A DNA stretch of 64,000 bases, taken from positions 310,001 through 374,000 of the forward strand of contig JAAKBF010000063.1 in assembly GCA_012656075.1 (NCBI GenBank), read 5' to 3'. Made by a program: the position numbers and the translations under genes. The notes beneath the pieces are model-generated. The model ran no database searches, was not told where the DNA came from, and was given only the letters and a program-made list of their open reading frames with translations. Numbering within the stretch: position 1 is the stretch's first letter; every line of letters begins with the position of its first letter. The DNA is from Phytophthora hibernalis (taxonomy: Eukaryota; Oomycota; Peronosporomycetes; Peronosporales; Peronosporaceae). This document shows positions 31,586 to 42,069 of the stretch, piece after piece.

Positions 31586-31788
31586 GTGTTCCAGTTACTC
31601 CCGCTGTTCTTGAACGCAAAACCTGCGCCGACGATACGGGATACACCATCTACCCATTCACCGGTAAGCCCACGGACGAGCAGATGAGCAATATCTGTGC
31701 CAACCCGACGTGCACCAGCGTGCTACAGGGTGTCACAACTTTAGCTGAGCTCACTGCTCCAGCTCGGCAAAAGAAAGCGATTTGGTAG
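31586..31788 (+). pseudogene. Truncated elicitin-like domain
   Basis: The frame reads VTPAVLERKTCADDTGYTIY followed by KPTDEQMSNICANPTCTSVL. The D-GY, KPT-EQM and C-A-P-C spacing is the middle of an elicitin/elicitin-like domain (sterol-binding secreted proteins of oomycetes). There is no signal peptide, the first cysteine region is replaced by unrelated sequence preceded by a TTCCAG acceptor-like site, and the C-terminal half with the last cysteines is gone (stop at 31788). A gene remnant rather than a working gene. Confidence 0.65.
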
Positions 31789-32231
31789 CACTTGCAGATG
31801 AGTGTACGTCGTTGAAGTAGTGGCTACGGTCGTGGTGCCTCTCGCTCAGTTCGTCGAGGTCTTGAGAGCCACACGAAGCTGCTTGGCCAAAACAGCAGAC
31901 GTGTAACGGGCTAAAATTATCTCCAACGATTCACTGTACACGATAACGGTAAACGATTTAGCGCGAATGTAGCTTATAGCGTGTTTTTATCTTAAAGTGG
32001 ATCACGGTATCGCTACACTGGAAATTTTGGCGTCGGCTCGGCATATCCATCAGATTTGCCGTGGGCCCGGCAATATCTTGCCGCTAGCAAAGGTTCCATA
32101 TTATATTTCAGCCGGCTTCGTGAGAGACGAAGACATCTCCGCTCGAACGAGGTGAAGTCGCTGTGGTGGCCAGCCCGCCGCCCAAGCGACAGGAGCTGCT
32201 ACCAGCACAGGTAGAGTGAAAAGGAGAAACT
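31789..32231. other. No supported gene
   Basis: About 440 bp with short frames only. Probably includes the left edge of the Harbinger element, but no terminal repeat could be fixed. Confidence 0.35.
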
Positions 32232-32399
32232 TTGAAGCAGAAGAGAAAGCCCAGATTTGTCACGCGTATCTACGTATCGGAAAGGATGAAGGAACGGGCA
32301 CTGATCAAGCTGCGGGAAGTTTTGGGAGAGCGTGACCGAGTGTTACAACTCCAATCGATCCAAGGGAGCAGACTACAGACCGCTACGATCGCTCGAGTC

Positions 32400-33082
32400 A
32401 AAGTGGTCTGTCATTCTTGTCGGCTGTATTGCGAACGTGAGGGACCTGAATCGCTCGGGAACTAACGACGAAGATGACATTGCGAGTGCGCTGTAATTGT
32501 ATCAAAAGCACACACACATCTATAGGCATTCGAGACAACCTTTTCTGGTTCTTACACTGCTGGCGGGTTCTGTCGAAAGAGCCTAAGTGGAGTGGCCATC
32601 GAGAGATCAGCCGCGCTCCTCAGTTGCACCAAACAGACGTCGCCAACCGCAAATCTTCGTTTGAAGCATCGTTCGGTCAGTCAAAGCGAACAACGAGGCT
32701 GCGAGGAAATAAATCGTCAAAGGCGGCTGCTCAAGCCACAGCAGCAATGGAGCACACTCAAAAGCGGCTGACAGACGCAACGTTACAGATGGCTTCAGCA
32801 AGTCAAAATCGAGCTCGCGTGCTCGAGGAGGCAAACAACTATGCTGTGTTAACAATTCAGTTGGACGATCTAGACGCAGATGCACAAAAATACTTTAAAC
32901 TACGCCGTGCCGCTGTGCTTGCCAAAATGAGAAGTAGCAGCGATGATGACAGGACCACGGAAGCGTCGAACGATCACAGTGTCGATGAAACTGACAGCTT
33001 GGTATATCAAAGAAGCGAGAAGAAAACAGCCAACGCAACCATTCTGGCGGAGGATGCAGAAGCGGATGCAGCCCCGTTGTGA
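32400..33082 (+). pseudogene. PIF/Harbinger-associated Myb-like protein, broken
   Basis: Around 32425-32500 one frame reads VRDLNRSGTNDEDDIASAL. The 32474-33082 frame then carries FLHCWRVLSKEPKWSGH, the Myb-like/NAM-associated C-terminal signature, followed by a Lys/Ala-rich helical region ending LDDLDADAQKYFKLRRAAVL. Harbinger elements carry such a second ORF, whose product helps the transposase enter the nucleus and bind the ends. It is opposite and convergent to the transposase at 33161-34160, as expected. A frame change near 32500 splits it. Confidence 0.65.
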
Positions 33083-33160
33083 GACTGGTATGGAGGACTC
33101 CAGTCATGAGCTCGCTGGTCACACATAACAGGTGATATCTTCTATATTTCCATATATGCT

Positions 33161-34160
33161 CTACCAAATCGTTGCGTAGGGCATTTTGTGCATCAGCACT
33201 GTGAACATGGGTTCGCTGTTCCAGGAGAGAATCAAACGTGATATCTGCATTTGCAACCGATGCAGCTGCCTCGAACTCGAACAAGTATCTTCATAACCTT
33301 CTTCTTCCTCGGCTTCAATAATCATATTGAGTATCACAACACACGCGTACCATACGTCCTTATGCAAACCTTGTTCCCACAATCGAGCTGGCTGTGCAAG
33401 TACCGCAAAGTCCCCCTGTAATACGCCAAAACAGCGTTCGACGTCTGTATGAGCTCCTTCTTGCATTTTAGCGTAGAGTTTTTGTTTGGTATCGCACGGG
33501 TTACTGATCGTCTTCACAAACACCGACCACTGTCATCACTCAAGAGATAACACATCTTGTAGTCGTTTCCATTGACGCGGAACGAATCATCGGGTGCATT
33601 TCCATTGAGCCACTTCACCATTAATGGCGACTTGTCAACAACGTTTATGTCGTTATTCGACCCCGGAGCCCCGCATACGAATGCCAAATCCAAAGATTGT
33701 GTGTTGCAACGGCCTCCATTACAGAGTTCCCCGGCAAAAGGAGAACCGTAATCAGTTGTTTACTTTGTAAAATTAGTACATTGGGAGCAAAGCCTTACTC
33801 TACCGCGATACAATTTTTTTTGCAAATATTTTAACCTGGAAGAATTTATTGGTCCCACCTTTCTCCCTTTGCCGGGGAACTATGTATGATCGATCGTTCT
33901 CCATCTTTGTTCTGGTACATAACCTGCCAGTCTACAGGGCAATTCTTCCAGGTCCAATGTGTACAATCAAGTGAGCCGACCATCCCCGGGAAACCTCGCA
34001 GGTCGTTGAAAGTGGTGTGTCGCTCGATGTCAGCCGCCATCGGATCATATCTGTACTCGTCGTTAAATTTGGCCAATATATCAAGCGTGAAGTGCTGGAA
34101 CGCCTCTGCTGCTGTGCTTTCTGCCATGCGAACGTACTCGTCGGTAGCACGTTTTACCAA
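33161..34160 (-). pseudogene. PIF/Harbinger DDE transposase, truncated
   Basis: 34160-33846 holds a typical Harbinger segment, ending in GFPGMVGSLDCTHWTWKNCP with the first catalytic Asp. 33523-33161 holds the last part, EGAHTDVERCFGVLQGDFAV, where the acidic residue of the DVERCFGVLQ block is the third catalytic position. The region between (33840-33525) is out of frame, and the N-terminal part above 34160 is not found. Catalyses cut-and-paste at TWA targets in this superfamily. Terminal repeats were not located. Confidence 0.75.
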
Positions 34161-34762
34161 TCATATGATGACAGAGAAGCACACACTAGCCGTGTGCTTT
34201 TGGTCCTACTTTATATATCAACCTGTATGTAAATGGGAGGGCCCATTACATCACCCTGCACTCCCCGTGGGCGCAAAAGAACACCAAATAAACGGCTGGA
34301 TCGACGGACGCTGATGACGAACACGGCGGCTCGGCGGGCGAAGTCGAGGAAGGCGGAGAGCACGGCGACTGATCCATATGCGCCGAAACGTCCGCGCGAG
34401 CTACAGTACCGGAGGCCGCGCATCCATGCGAGTACGTCGGGATCACTGACGCGAATATCTTTGGGTGACCCTGTTGGTGCCGCCCCACACAAGCCACATA
34501 GTGGCGAGGCTGGTTATCCACCACGAACCGCGCGTGGGTTTAATCCCCACACGAATTACCGTCTAAAATTCGCGCTTGTAGAACTTCTAGTTACAGATTC
34601 GGACCGATTGATCTGACAGTCAAAAAGATATGACAATCGAGGTTTAGAAACAATTAGGTTTTTCGTTGACTTTGAAATACTTTTTGCGAATCAAAGCTGT
34701 CTGAAAGATCTGGCTTGATCCGGGCCACCGTTTAATGGCCATCAGTTCACTTCCTTCGTGCA
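34161..34762. other. Spacer between the Harbinger and pogo elements
   Basis: Open frames exist on both strands at 34233-34616 and 34492-34211, but they are compositionally biased and carry no recognised motif. Possibly the remaining end of the Harbinger element. Confidence 0.35.
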
Positions 34763-36140
34763 ATGGACAACGATGGTGAAGACGACTTGGTCGTACGCCT
34801 CATTCGTTGGCGGTTCAGTGACCCCGACCCAGTTGTGCAAACTGCTACGAATGCTCAGATTTGGAAGACGAAGATCTGGGTAAGGGACCATTGTCGCTGA
34901 ATGGCCGGCAGCGCATCTACACTAATGCGTTCAAGTTGCGCGTCGTGGAGGCCGCTCGTGCTGGCTCATCCGTCACAGGCCTCGCCAAAATGTATGGTGT
35001 TCGCTGTCCGTCAAGTATCCATGCCTGTCTTAAGCTTGAGTCTATGTTAAGAGCTGCGTGCGCCGGCAACCAAGGCATCAAGGTCTTGTTGGGTGGGCAA
35101 GGTCGCCGCGCCAAGGTCAAGCACGAAGACGACGTTCGCCAGTGGATTAAGGACCTGAGGCGAGAAGACTTTCCACTCAAGACAAATCATGTCGTTGAGT
35201 TTCTAAAAGAAGAGTTTGAAGAATGGACGTCCGCGTATCTGCGAGTTAGCCGTACAGCTAGCCTCCATCGCCTCGTTCGCCGCATTGTGCGTCGCAACGG
35301 ATTCTCGTTCCGGAAGCCGTCTCAATCGCTGTTGTCGGTCGAAGAGCTCGTCCAAGAGCATGTCGCGTATACAAGTAAGGTTGACGTGGAGGTGATGAAG
35401 ACGTACGCATGAGGGTGCATATTCAACACTGACGAGACTGGTGTCTACTTCGACGAGAGCCCCGGACGCAATATTGCTGGTCGTGGCAAGCGAGGCAGTA
35501 TTAAGATCAAGGGAAAGAAACACTCTTTCCGAGCCACTGTTCTTCTGACTGTGGCTGCTGATGGCACGAAGCTGCCCCCACCGGTGGTGTTCAAGGCAAC
35601 GCCTGGCGGGACTGTGGAAAACTCGCTAGTCGATTATCCTACAGGTGTATTCTATGCTGTCCAGAAGAACGTATGGATGGAAAAGGACGTCTGGAAGAAG
35701 GCCTTCATCGAAGGTGTGTGGGCCTAACTACTGTCAGAGCGAAGACCGTGAGCCACTTGCGCTATACGTGGACAACTTTAAGTCACACGTCTCGGATGAG
35801 TCTGTTGCTGGCCTTGCCGCGTATGGGACCGAGGTTGTGCCTCTCCCTCCCAACACAACTGCAGTGCTACAGCCGCTAGATGTCGGCTTGATGGGGTCGT
35901 TCAAGATGCGATTGCGAACACTCGCATTGTCGGCAGAGCTAGAAGCAGTGCGTGGCGAACCAGCGGAAGGGGGCAAAGCAGAACTCTGCGAGATCGGCTG
36001 CTTCAAATGCGCAAGATGTCATCAGAAGAGAAGCGAAGGGCGGTTGCCAAGAAGGTCATTCAAGCATGGGGTAGCATTAGCGAAAACAATGTTAGAAAAG
36101 CATGAACCAAATCAGGGCTGTATACAGAGGCAACCGAATA
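34763..36140 (+). pseudogene. pogo/CENP-B-like DDE_1 transposase, second copy
   Basis: The ATG at 34763 opens MDNDGEDDLVVRLIRWRFSD; the frame changes near 34860 and continues with RQRIYTNAFKLRVVEAARAG (psq-type HTH) and a CENP-B-like domain to about 35410, where an in-frame TGA occurs. The catalytic domain follows in the same frame: FNTDETGVYFDESPGRNIAG (first Asp). After a frame change near 35715 come ALYVDNFKSHVSD (second) and PPNTTAVLQPLDVGLMGSFK (third). It is a different family from the pogo element at 29259. Terminal repeats not found. Confidence 0.78.
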
Positions 36141-36573
36141 AAGTTCATTTACACGTACAGTACATTGTACCGCGCACAAACTACAAAAAACAGACCGCCC
36201 ACCTCGCCACAGTTTAAATTCACGCCTCTGCATGCCCTCGGGGAATAAATTCCCACGGACAACGCTTACGATCCATCATGGACCCAAACACGCGGTAGCT
36301 AACCCGTGTCGGAGGTATCGTCTCATATTGGGTGTGCACATGTAATTGGTATTTAAGGTTGACTTAGTCGACACTTCGATACCTGCGACTGCCTCACTTT
36401 GTATTGGTCAAAATAAACTGTCATAACTTTGTGTCAATTTCTGTTTGCGATCGCGAGCACAAGCGACGCCACGGGTGATCCTGCGGTGGACAAGGCCATG
36501 AGCAACAACGCGAACGGCGCCTTCGATGTTCAAGGCGGATTTCTCCATACCAATTGATATGACAAATGGTTTT
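36141..36573 (-). other. Probable 3' LTR region of Gypsy G3
   Basis: Non-coding sequence directly after the G3 pol stop on the minus strand, with a TTAAATACC box on that strand near 36350. LTR boundaries cannot be drawn because no second LTR of G3 is visible. Confidence 0.35.
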
Positions 36574-38117
36574 TCAATTCTGACTATCCAAGCAATAAGT
36601 TCTCGTAGTCGCGGACAACGTCCGGAACGCCCCGGAGGGAGTGGGGCGAGGTACCCTCGTATCATCATCTGGCGACATAGCCCAAGCCAACGGACTATGT
36701 AGCGTCGCGCGGATGGAACCGCATGTCTTGAGGGAGACTCGTCCGAATGCTTGTATGCGTACATGTTGGATCCTCGTGCTCCACGATGCGATCCACGACC
36801 CAGCGTGTATATCCGTTTGAGTCAACAATGAGCGGGGACCTTCGCGTCGGTAAGCCTCGCGTCCTGGTCGCTCAGGAACTGGAGCCGTATGGGATCGGGA
36901 GTCAGCAGTCAGACGTTCGCCCGCTTGAGCGGGTGTACGACTCGGATGGTTTGATGGCTCAGCGCGCCCACCTAGAGGGATGCCAAAATAATGCTCCGCC
37001 GCGGTCGACTGGATCGTGGTTGAGTGGTACTTCTTCAGTCGCTCGACGTAGAACGTCGGAGGGGGTAGCTGTAGCGACGTTGGAATGTCCAGCGTGTAGG
37101 CATCACCGTTCACTTTCGTAACTTGGAATGGGCCAACATATCGCGGCGCGAGTTTGCTCGCGCCAAGGTTGGTTTCCGCTGATGCACGGATGCCGTCCGT
37201 CGATAGGAGTACTCGATCTTCTGGTGTAAATGTAATCACATGTTTGCGTCCCCGCTTGTCCGCGTTTTCCTTCCGTTTCTTCACTGCCTCCTGCAGTGCA
37301 TCTCTCACAAATCGGGTGACCGATTGGCGTTGCAACATGATATCAGAGACAACGATGTTGTCGACGGGTCGGGCCTGAGTCTTCGGCGCGTAGTTAGCTG
37401 CGACTGTGTCGGCAGATTGGCTCGGGTGAATCAGGGTACGTGCGGTCCAATCGGCAAGCGGGGATGCCGTACTGTTCGGCGTCACGGATTCGTGAGCTGC
37501 ACTCGATAATGGAGCTGGTAGTGGAGCATCAACCGAGCATACCGGATGTGATACCGGTATCGTGTCGGTCACCGGTGAACGAACCGGTGTGTCGGTCGAT
37601 GTACTGTCTGCGTCAACCTCTTCTTCCCCACCCAGAGTGGAGCCACGAGGCATCGTGGGATGGCCCACGTCAAGTGTAGCGGAAATGCGCGTTCTTCACG
37701 AAGAAGGCAGTCAGACCTGTCGACGCATGCTCCGCGTTGTTCATCGCAAATTCAGCGAGACGCAGAAAAGAGCTCCAGCTCGTAACTTCGAAGAACGTCT
37801 TCGAGGACCCGGTTAACTGGTTCCGTTTGACCATCCGGATGCGCCGCCGTCGACATGAGCACTTTCGTTCCCAGAACCTGAAAAAGACTGGACAAGAAAG
37901 CGGAGGTGAACCGCGGATCGCGATCGGAGATGATCGATTCAGGCTGGTCGTGATTTCGGAACAAGGTGTCGATGAAATGCACTGCGGTCTCAGTCGCGGT
38001 GATCGTGTCGGACACCGGAATGAGGTGCACCATCTTCGTAAACCGATTCACAAACACTAGGACACCGGTACGCCCGTCGCCATAGGGTGGGAGCCCGAAC
38101 ATGAAATCTATTGACAC
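36574..38117 (-). pseudogene. G3 integrase and C-terminal region
   Basis: 38117-37752 carries the integrase core: MSIDFMFGLPPYGDGRTGVL (first Asp), SIISDRDPRFTSAF (second) and HPDGQTEPVNRVLEDVL (Glu). A frame change near 37750 leads to 37668-36574, with the GPFQVTKVNGDAYTLDIP block typical of the Gypsy integrase C-terminus and then a Pro/Arg-rich linker. A chromodomain-like end (about 36860-36760, RYTRWVVDRIVEHED) is in another frame. The HHCC finger region (about 38250-38600) is in short broken frames. Confidence 0.8.
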
Positions 38118-38636
38118 CGAGCGCTATGCCTCAGTTGCAATTGGCAGTGGATGTAGAGGGGCTTGCGACGACTTTGCCGGCTTGACGCGTTGGCATATCT
38201 CGCAAGTGCACACCCACTTGCGTACCCATTTGTACGTATGAGGCCAGTTCAAATCACGGGACACTACCGCGAAAGTCTTTTCTCGGCCAAATGACCACCA
38301 ATGGGGCTGTCGTGGAACTGGTGAATGCTCCGAGCGCGCAGATCGTCGTCATTTCGGACGATGATGCGAGGAGAATCGAACCGATCGATGCTGCAGGACA
38401 GCAGGTCGCCGTCGAGATGATATCGGTCAATCTGATTGCTCGTGTTTCGTGACAGCGTTTTCCGAGTTTCGTCACTAGGGAAACGAAAATATGCAGCGAT
38501 GACGGAGTATATCGCGTCGACATCATACGCGGCGGCGATTTCTTCGTGCAGCGACATCTCCGGGGACACGTTCATCAGGTCGCAACTTGAGCCAAGAAAA
38601 TCGCGCACTGGTCTTCGTCGTCATCATCGTCGTCAA

Positions 38637-39581
38637 TCATTTGATGGCCCCGCACCGTTCGAGGTCGTAGTCCGGTCGCCGAGATAGGGCGTCAGCGAGG
38701 ATATTATTGTTGCCGGGCTTGTAGTGCACGACAAGGTTGTATTCGGCGAAGAACGACAGCCAGAGCGCCATGCGCTGCGACAGATGTGGTGACTTCATCG
38801 CTGTTCTCAGCGATGCATGGTTCGTATACACCGCGAATGTCTGCTCGCCCAGCAGGTACACTCTGAATTTGATCAGAGCGTAGCGCATTGCAAGGAGTTC
38901 CTTGTCGTGGACGTGGACTGGATAATTGCGCTCGGCCGGCTTCATCTGGCGTGACTGATAACTCACGACTCGTTCGCGACCTTCGTCGTCGAACTGCATG
39001 AGCGCGCAACCGATAGCGAAGTCGCTAGCGTTACAGACAACATGGAACGGCTTTGAGCCATCCGGAAGCATCAGTATTGATGCCGACGCCAGGCTTGTCT
39101 TCACCGAATCGAAGGCGACTTGGTGTTCGAACTCCACGAACGTGGCGTCATTTTTCAGAAGCGATGATAGTGGATGGATCAGGCCGGCGTATCCCTTCGT
39201 GTACTTGTGCAAGTAGTTAGCAAGGCCCAGCCACTGACGTAGCTCAGTGGTATTCGAAGGCGCCGGCCAAGCACAAATAGACGAAACCTTTTTTGGATCG
39301 GCACGAACTCCATCTTTGCTCACGTAGCATCCGAGCACCGGAATTTCCGGAGCACAGAAGACGCAATTCTTGTGATTAGCGTAAAACTTGTTCTCTCTCA
39401 TCACTTGAAAGACCTTCATCAAGTGCCGCAGACGCACATCGGCCGCGCTGAGATCACCTTCAGCGTGACTATGGACAAATATGTCGTCAAAGTAACTTGG
39501 TGTGAAGTCACGGAGCGGGCGTAGTACATCAGACACCATGCGATTGAACGTGGCGGGTGCATTCTTCAGACCTTGGGGCAC
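38637..39581 (-). CDS. G3 reverse transcriptase palm to RNase H
   Basis: A 315-codon open stretch: PQGLKNAPATFNRMVSDVLR, the catalytic YFDDIFVHSH, LRQWLGLANYLHKYTKGYAG, and an RNase H domain with FHVVCNASDFAIGCALMQFD (first Asp position) and VVHYKPGNNNILADALSRRP. In the usual Gypsy RNase H the motif is CDAS; here CNAS replaces the catalytic Asp with Asn, which would disable RNase H if real. Longest intact pol segment in the window. Confidence 0.85.
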   Translation of the reverse strand: MPQGLKNAPATFNRMVSDVLRPLRDFTPSYFDDIFVHSHAEGDLSAADVRLRHLMKVFQVMRENKFYANHKNCVFCAPEIPVLGCYVSKDGVRADPKKVSSICAWPAPSNTTELRQWLGLANYLHKYTKGYAGLIHPLSSLLKNDATFVEFEHQVAFDSVKTSLASASILMLPDGSKPFHVVCNASDFAIGCALMQFDDEGRERVVSYQSRQMKPAERNYPVHVHDKELLAMRYALIKFRVYLLGEQTFAVYTNHASLRTAMKSPHLSQRMALWLSFFAEYNLVVHYKPGNNNILADALSRRPDYDLERCGAIK

Positions 39582-39605
39582 TCCCAGAGCATACCGCTGG
39601 GCGTA

Positions 39606-40349
39606 CTAACCGCCGGGAGAGGTATGTCGCTCGCTCTCATGAGGATCTGATAGATGCCATCGGCCAAGTCGATGGCGCTGTAGATTACGCTGCCCGACAT
39701 GGAGTCCAATACCATGGGATCGGTGTCTGCGCGGGATAGTAGAATCGTTCAGTTTGTTGATGGCGTGAACGATGCGCCTCCCGCCGGTTGCCTTCTTCAC
39801 ACAAAAGGTCGGGCTCGAGTGGGGCGAGATGCTTTCACGCACATGACCGGCTTGGCGGCGACTCTCAAAGAAGTCATCGGTGGCATTGACCTGATCTCGT
39901 GGCACTGGACACTGCCGCGTCACGCAGTACTTCGATCGAGGCGCGAGATCGATTTCGTGGCGTACGCCGTGATCAGCTGGCATTTCTGCTGGAATCTTGT
40001 CGGGAACGACGTCGGCAAACTCGCGGGCTGTCTTGTAGACCGGGTTACCGGACGCCTTCGACGAAACTCCCACGACTGCGCTTCAAAGCGCTCTTCGCGC
40101 GCTGACTTAGGTTCAGCTCTCTTCGATTGTCCTGGAATTTTGTTATGGGCGACGGCGTTGATCTCGTCGAGCGCCGAGTCGGCATCGGTGATAAAAAACC
40201 TGCTCAATGTCACCGGCCTTGAGATCCCGGAGGAAATTCTTCCAGAGGAGGCCTGGAGGTGTTGTGATAGACTTGGCTTCACAAGTACGGCTCGCTACCT
40301 CGACCACACAAGTGCGGTTGGGGGGCACCTTCCACGTATACAAGCGCAC
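39606..40349 (-). pseudogene. G3 RT N-terminal region
   Basis: 40073-39606 contains REFADVVPDKIPAEMPADHG, RHEIDLAPRSKYCVTRQCPV and SPHSSPTFCVKKATGGRRIV, the RT fingers. Upstream pieces at 40349-40143 continue in another frame. A break at about 39600 separates it from the 39581-38637 segment. Confidence 0.75.
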
Positions 40350-40449
40350 ACACCGTCTAGATCGATGGCGTCACAGGATCCACTAAGGTTTGCCGTGACT
40401 TCAAACGTCTCCGCGACCGTCGGGATGTCGTCGTTCGTCTCGTGCCCCC

Positions 40450-40852
40450 TGTAATGGGGGTGACCATTGTTCTCTGTGATGTGGTCCACACCATTGGTGT
40501 CCGTCACACGCGTGGTGTGTGGCACGTCAAGGACTTAATTCGTACTTCAGTCGTACTTAAGTGGTACGTCAGTTGTATTAAAGCAGTACATCTAAATGGG
40601 TGTCCCTATTAGAACAGATCAGATTAGACAGGGATTCAGTATGCAGATAGTTAGCAGTAGTTAGAACTACAACAGTGTTCTTAATATAAATCAGTTTAAC
40701 TCTAACCCGGAAGTTCGCAAGTCAATTGGTACTCGGTACCATATTGGACAGGAATGCCAGGCCTTTGCAAGCTTACAGCAGGAACGCTAGGCGTCTGTTG
40801 TGGTTAGCGCGTTAACGCTTCCTCTAAAGCTAAGGTGCGTGTGACCCCGTCA
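40450..40852 (+). repeat. G2 5' LTR (about 403 bp)
   Basis: Starts TGTAATGGGGGTGACC, so it lacks about 13 bp near the edge relative to the 3' LTR; otherwise nearly identical to 47908-48323. The primer-binding site TGGTAGCACTTGTAGTC follows at 40857-40873. Confidence 0.93.
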
Positions 40853-40856
40853 CACC

Positions 40857-40873
40857 TGGTAGCACTTGTAGTC
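40857..40873 (+). other. Putative primer-binding site of G2
   Basis: TGGTAGCACTTGTAGTC, four bases after the LTR, identical to the site in G1. Starts with TGG as expected for a tRNA CCA end. Confidence 0.55.
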
Positions 40874-40913
40874 ACTCCCGCGACCGGCGCGGACTACTAC
40901 AATCAAGATCTCT

Positions 40914-41977
40914 GTGAGAATGGACGACTCAGGGAGCCGGCTGCCGTCCCGGCAGGACTTTCCTCACCTCTCAGATGCCCACTGGGCTACGCTGGAGAAG
41001 ATGGTTAGTCTCCTGGGCGAGGCAGCATTCGCTGGATTCCCCAGCCTGCCTGCGGAGCAGCAGAGTGCGCGCGTGGAACGCTTCGACAAATACGAGTCGT
41101 CGTTGATTACCCACGTTAGCGCTGCAGCGCAGGAAGCTGCTCGCGAGACAATGCGAGCTGAGACACAGAGTGCGGTGCAGGCGATCCCTCCGGGTCCTGC
41201 TCCGTATGCTGCGCGACAAGGAATAACGAAGCCCGTCAAAATGTCGGTGCCGACATTTGACGGCAAAGAAGCAGACAGTCTGGTCTTCTGGATTCGAGAG
41301 ATCGAGATAGCGCTCAGCGCTGACAGATCTACGAATCGAGGGCCCAAGTCGCCTTCGCGCTTTCCAATCTGGGAGGGCGCGCGCCCATGGGCGATGGCAC
41401 GAGAGACGTCGTCTCCGGGGTATTTCACCTCGTGGGCGTTCATGGAACAAGATCTGCGCTCGACTTTCCTTTTGGTCAATGTGGCCTACCGCTATCGGTT
41501 GCTCTTTTTGCGTTGTAAGCAAGGAAAGCGTACGCTTCAAGACTACGTCATGGAGTTGCAGAACCTCGAGGCCGCTATGGCGGGCGCTCCCTCTCTGAGG
41601 ACGTCAAGGTGACGGTCTTCATGGACGGCGTTCGGCCGGGTCGGTCCGGACGGAGCTCTTCCGCAGACAGCCGACGTCTTTCAACGATGCGGTGCATGTC
41701 GCCATGCTGGAAGATCATTGCGTGCGCTCGGCGCAGGGGTATGCAGGCCGCTCGGACGGTCAACGACGGTTCCACTCCCATGGAGATCTCGTCGGCTGAG
41801 TCGGCCCGACCTCAGCGTAACCAACGCGCGAGTGGTCGTTGCTTTGGATGCAACCAGCTTGGCCACTTCCGTCGGAACTGTCCAACGAACCCATGGAAGG
41901 TAGGCAAGGCCAACGCGGCTCTGTCGTCCCTTAACATGATTGAATCTGCGGGGTCGGAAAACGACGACTCCCAGTAG
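40914..41977 (+). pseudogene. G2 gag with CCHC zinc knuckle
   Basis: The frame 40914-41612 opens MRMDDSGSRLPSRQDFPHLS and carries the capsid-like region (VKMSVPTFDGKEADSLVFWI; KQGKRTLQDYVMELQNLEAA). A frame change at about 41600 leads to 41609-41977, ending in CFGCNQLGHFRRNC (C-x2-C-x4-H-x4-C) and a stop. A second possible slip lies near 41345, where RSTNRGPKSPSR replaces the G1 reading. Packaging protein by family. Confidence 0.85.
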
Positions 41978-42069
41978 GTGCGGAACGCCCTGCTCGGAGA
42001 CTTCACTCCTCCTCGAGGTCGGTAGATCTGCCACCTCCGCCTCCTGGAGAGCAAGTCCCTGGGACGACA

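Larger units (their letters stand above)
36574..40449 (-). mobile_element. Ty3/Gypsy retrotransposon G3, 5' part displaced by G2
   Basis: Minus-strand pol with RT fingers, RT, RNase H, integrase and C-terminal linker in Gypsy order. It is related to but distinct from G1/G2. Its upstream end meets the G2 LTR at 40449 with the 5-bp target duplication CCCCC; joining 40444 to 48329 keeps a minus-strand frame open for about 25 codons, so G2 landed in this element. gag and a 5' LTR are not recognised beyond 48323. Confidence 0.8.

Noticed and set aside
34233..34616. Plus-strand ORF of 127 codons
   Set aside because: Arg/Pro/Thr-biased and without motif, with an equally open antisense frame. Not supported as a gene.
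31900..34620. Exact terminal repeats of the full Harbinger element
   Set aside because: The candidate AAAATT/GCGCG pairs are in direct rather than inverted orientation and lack a TWA duplication.
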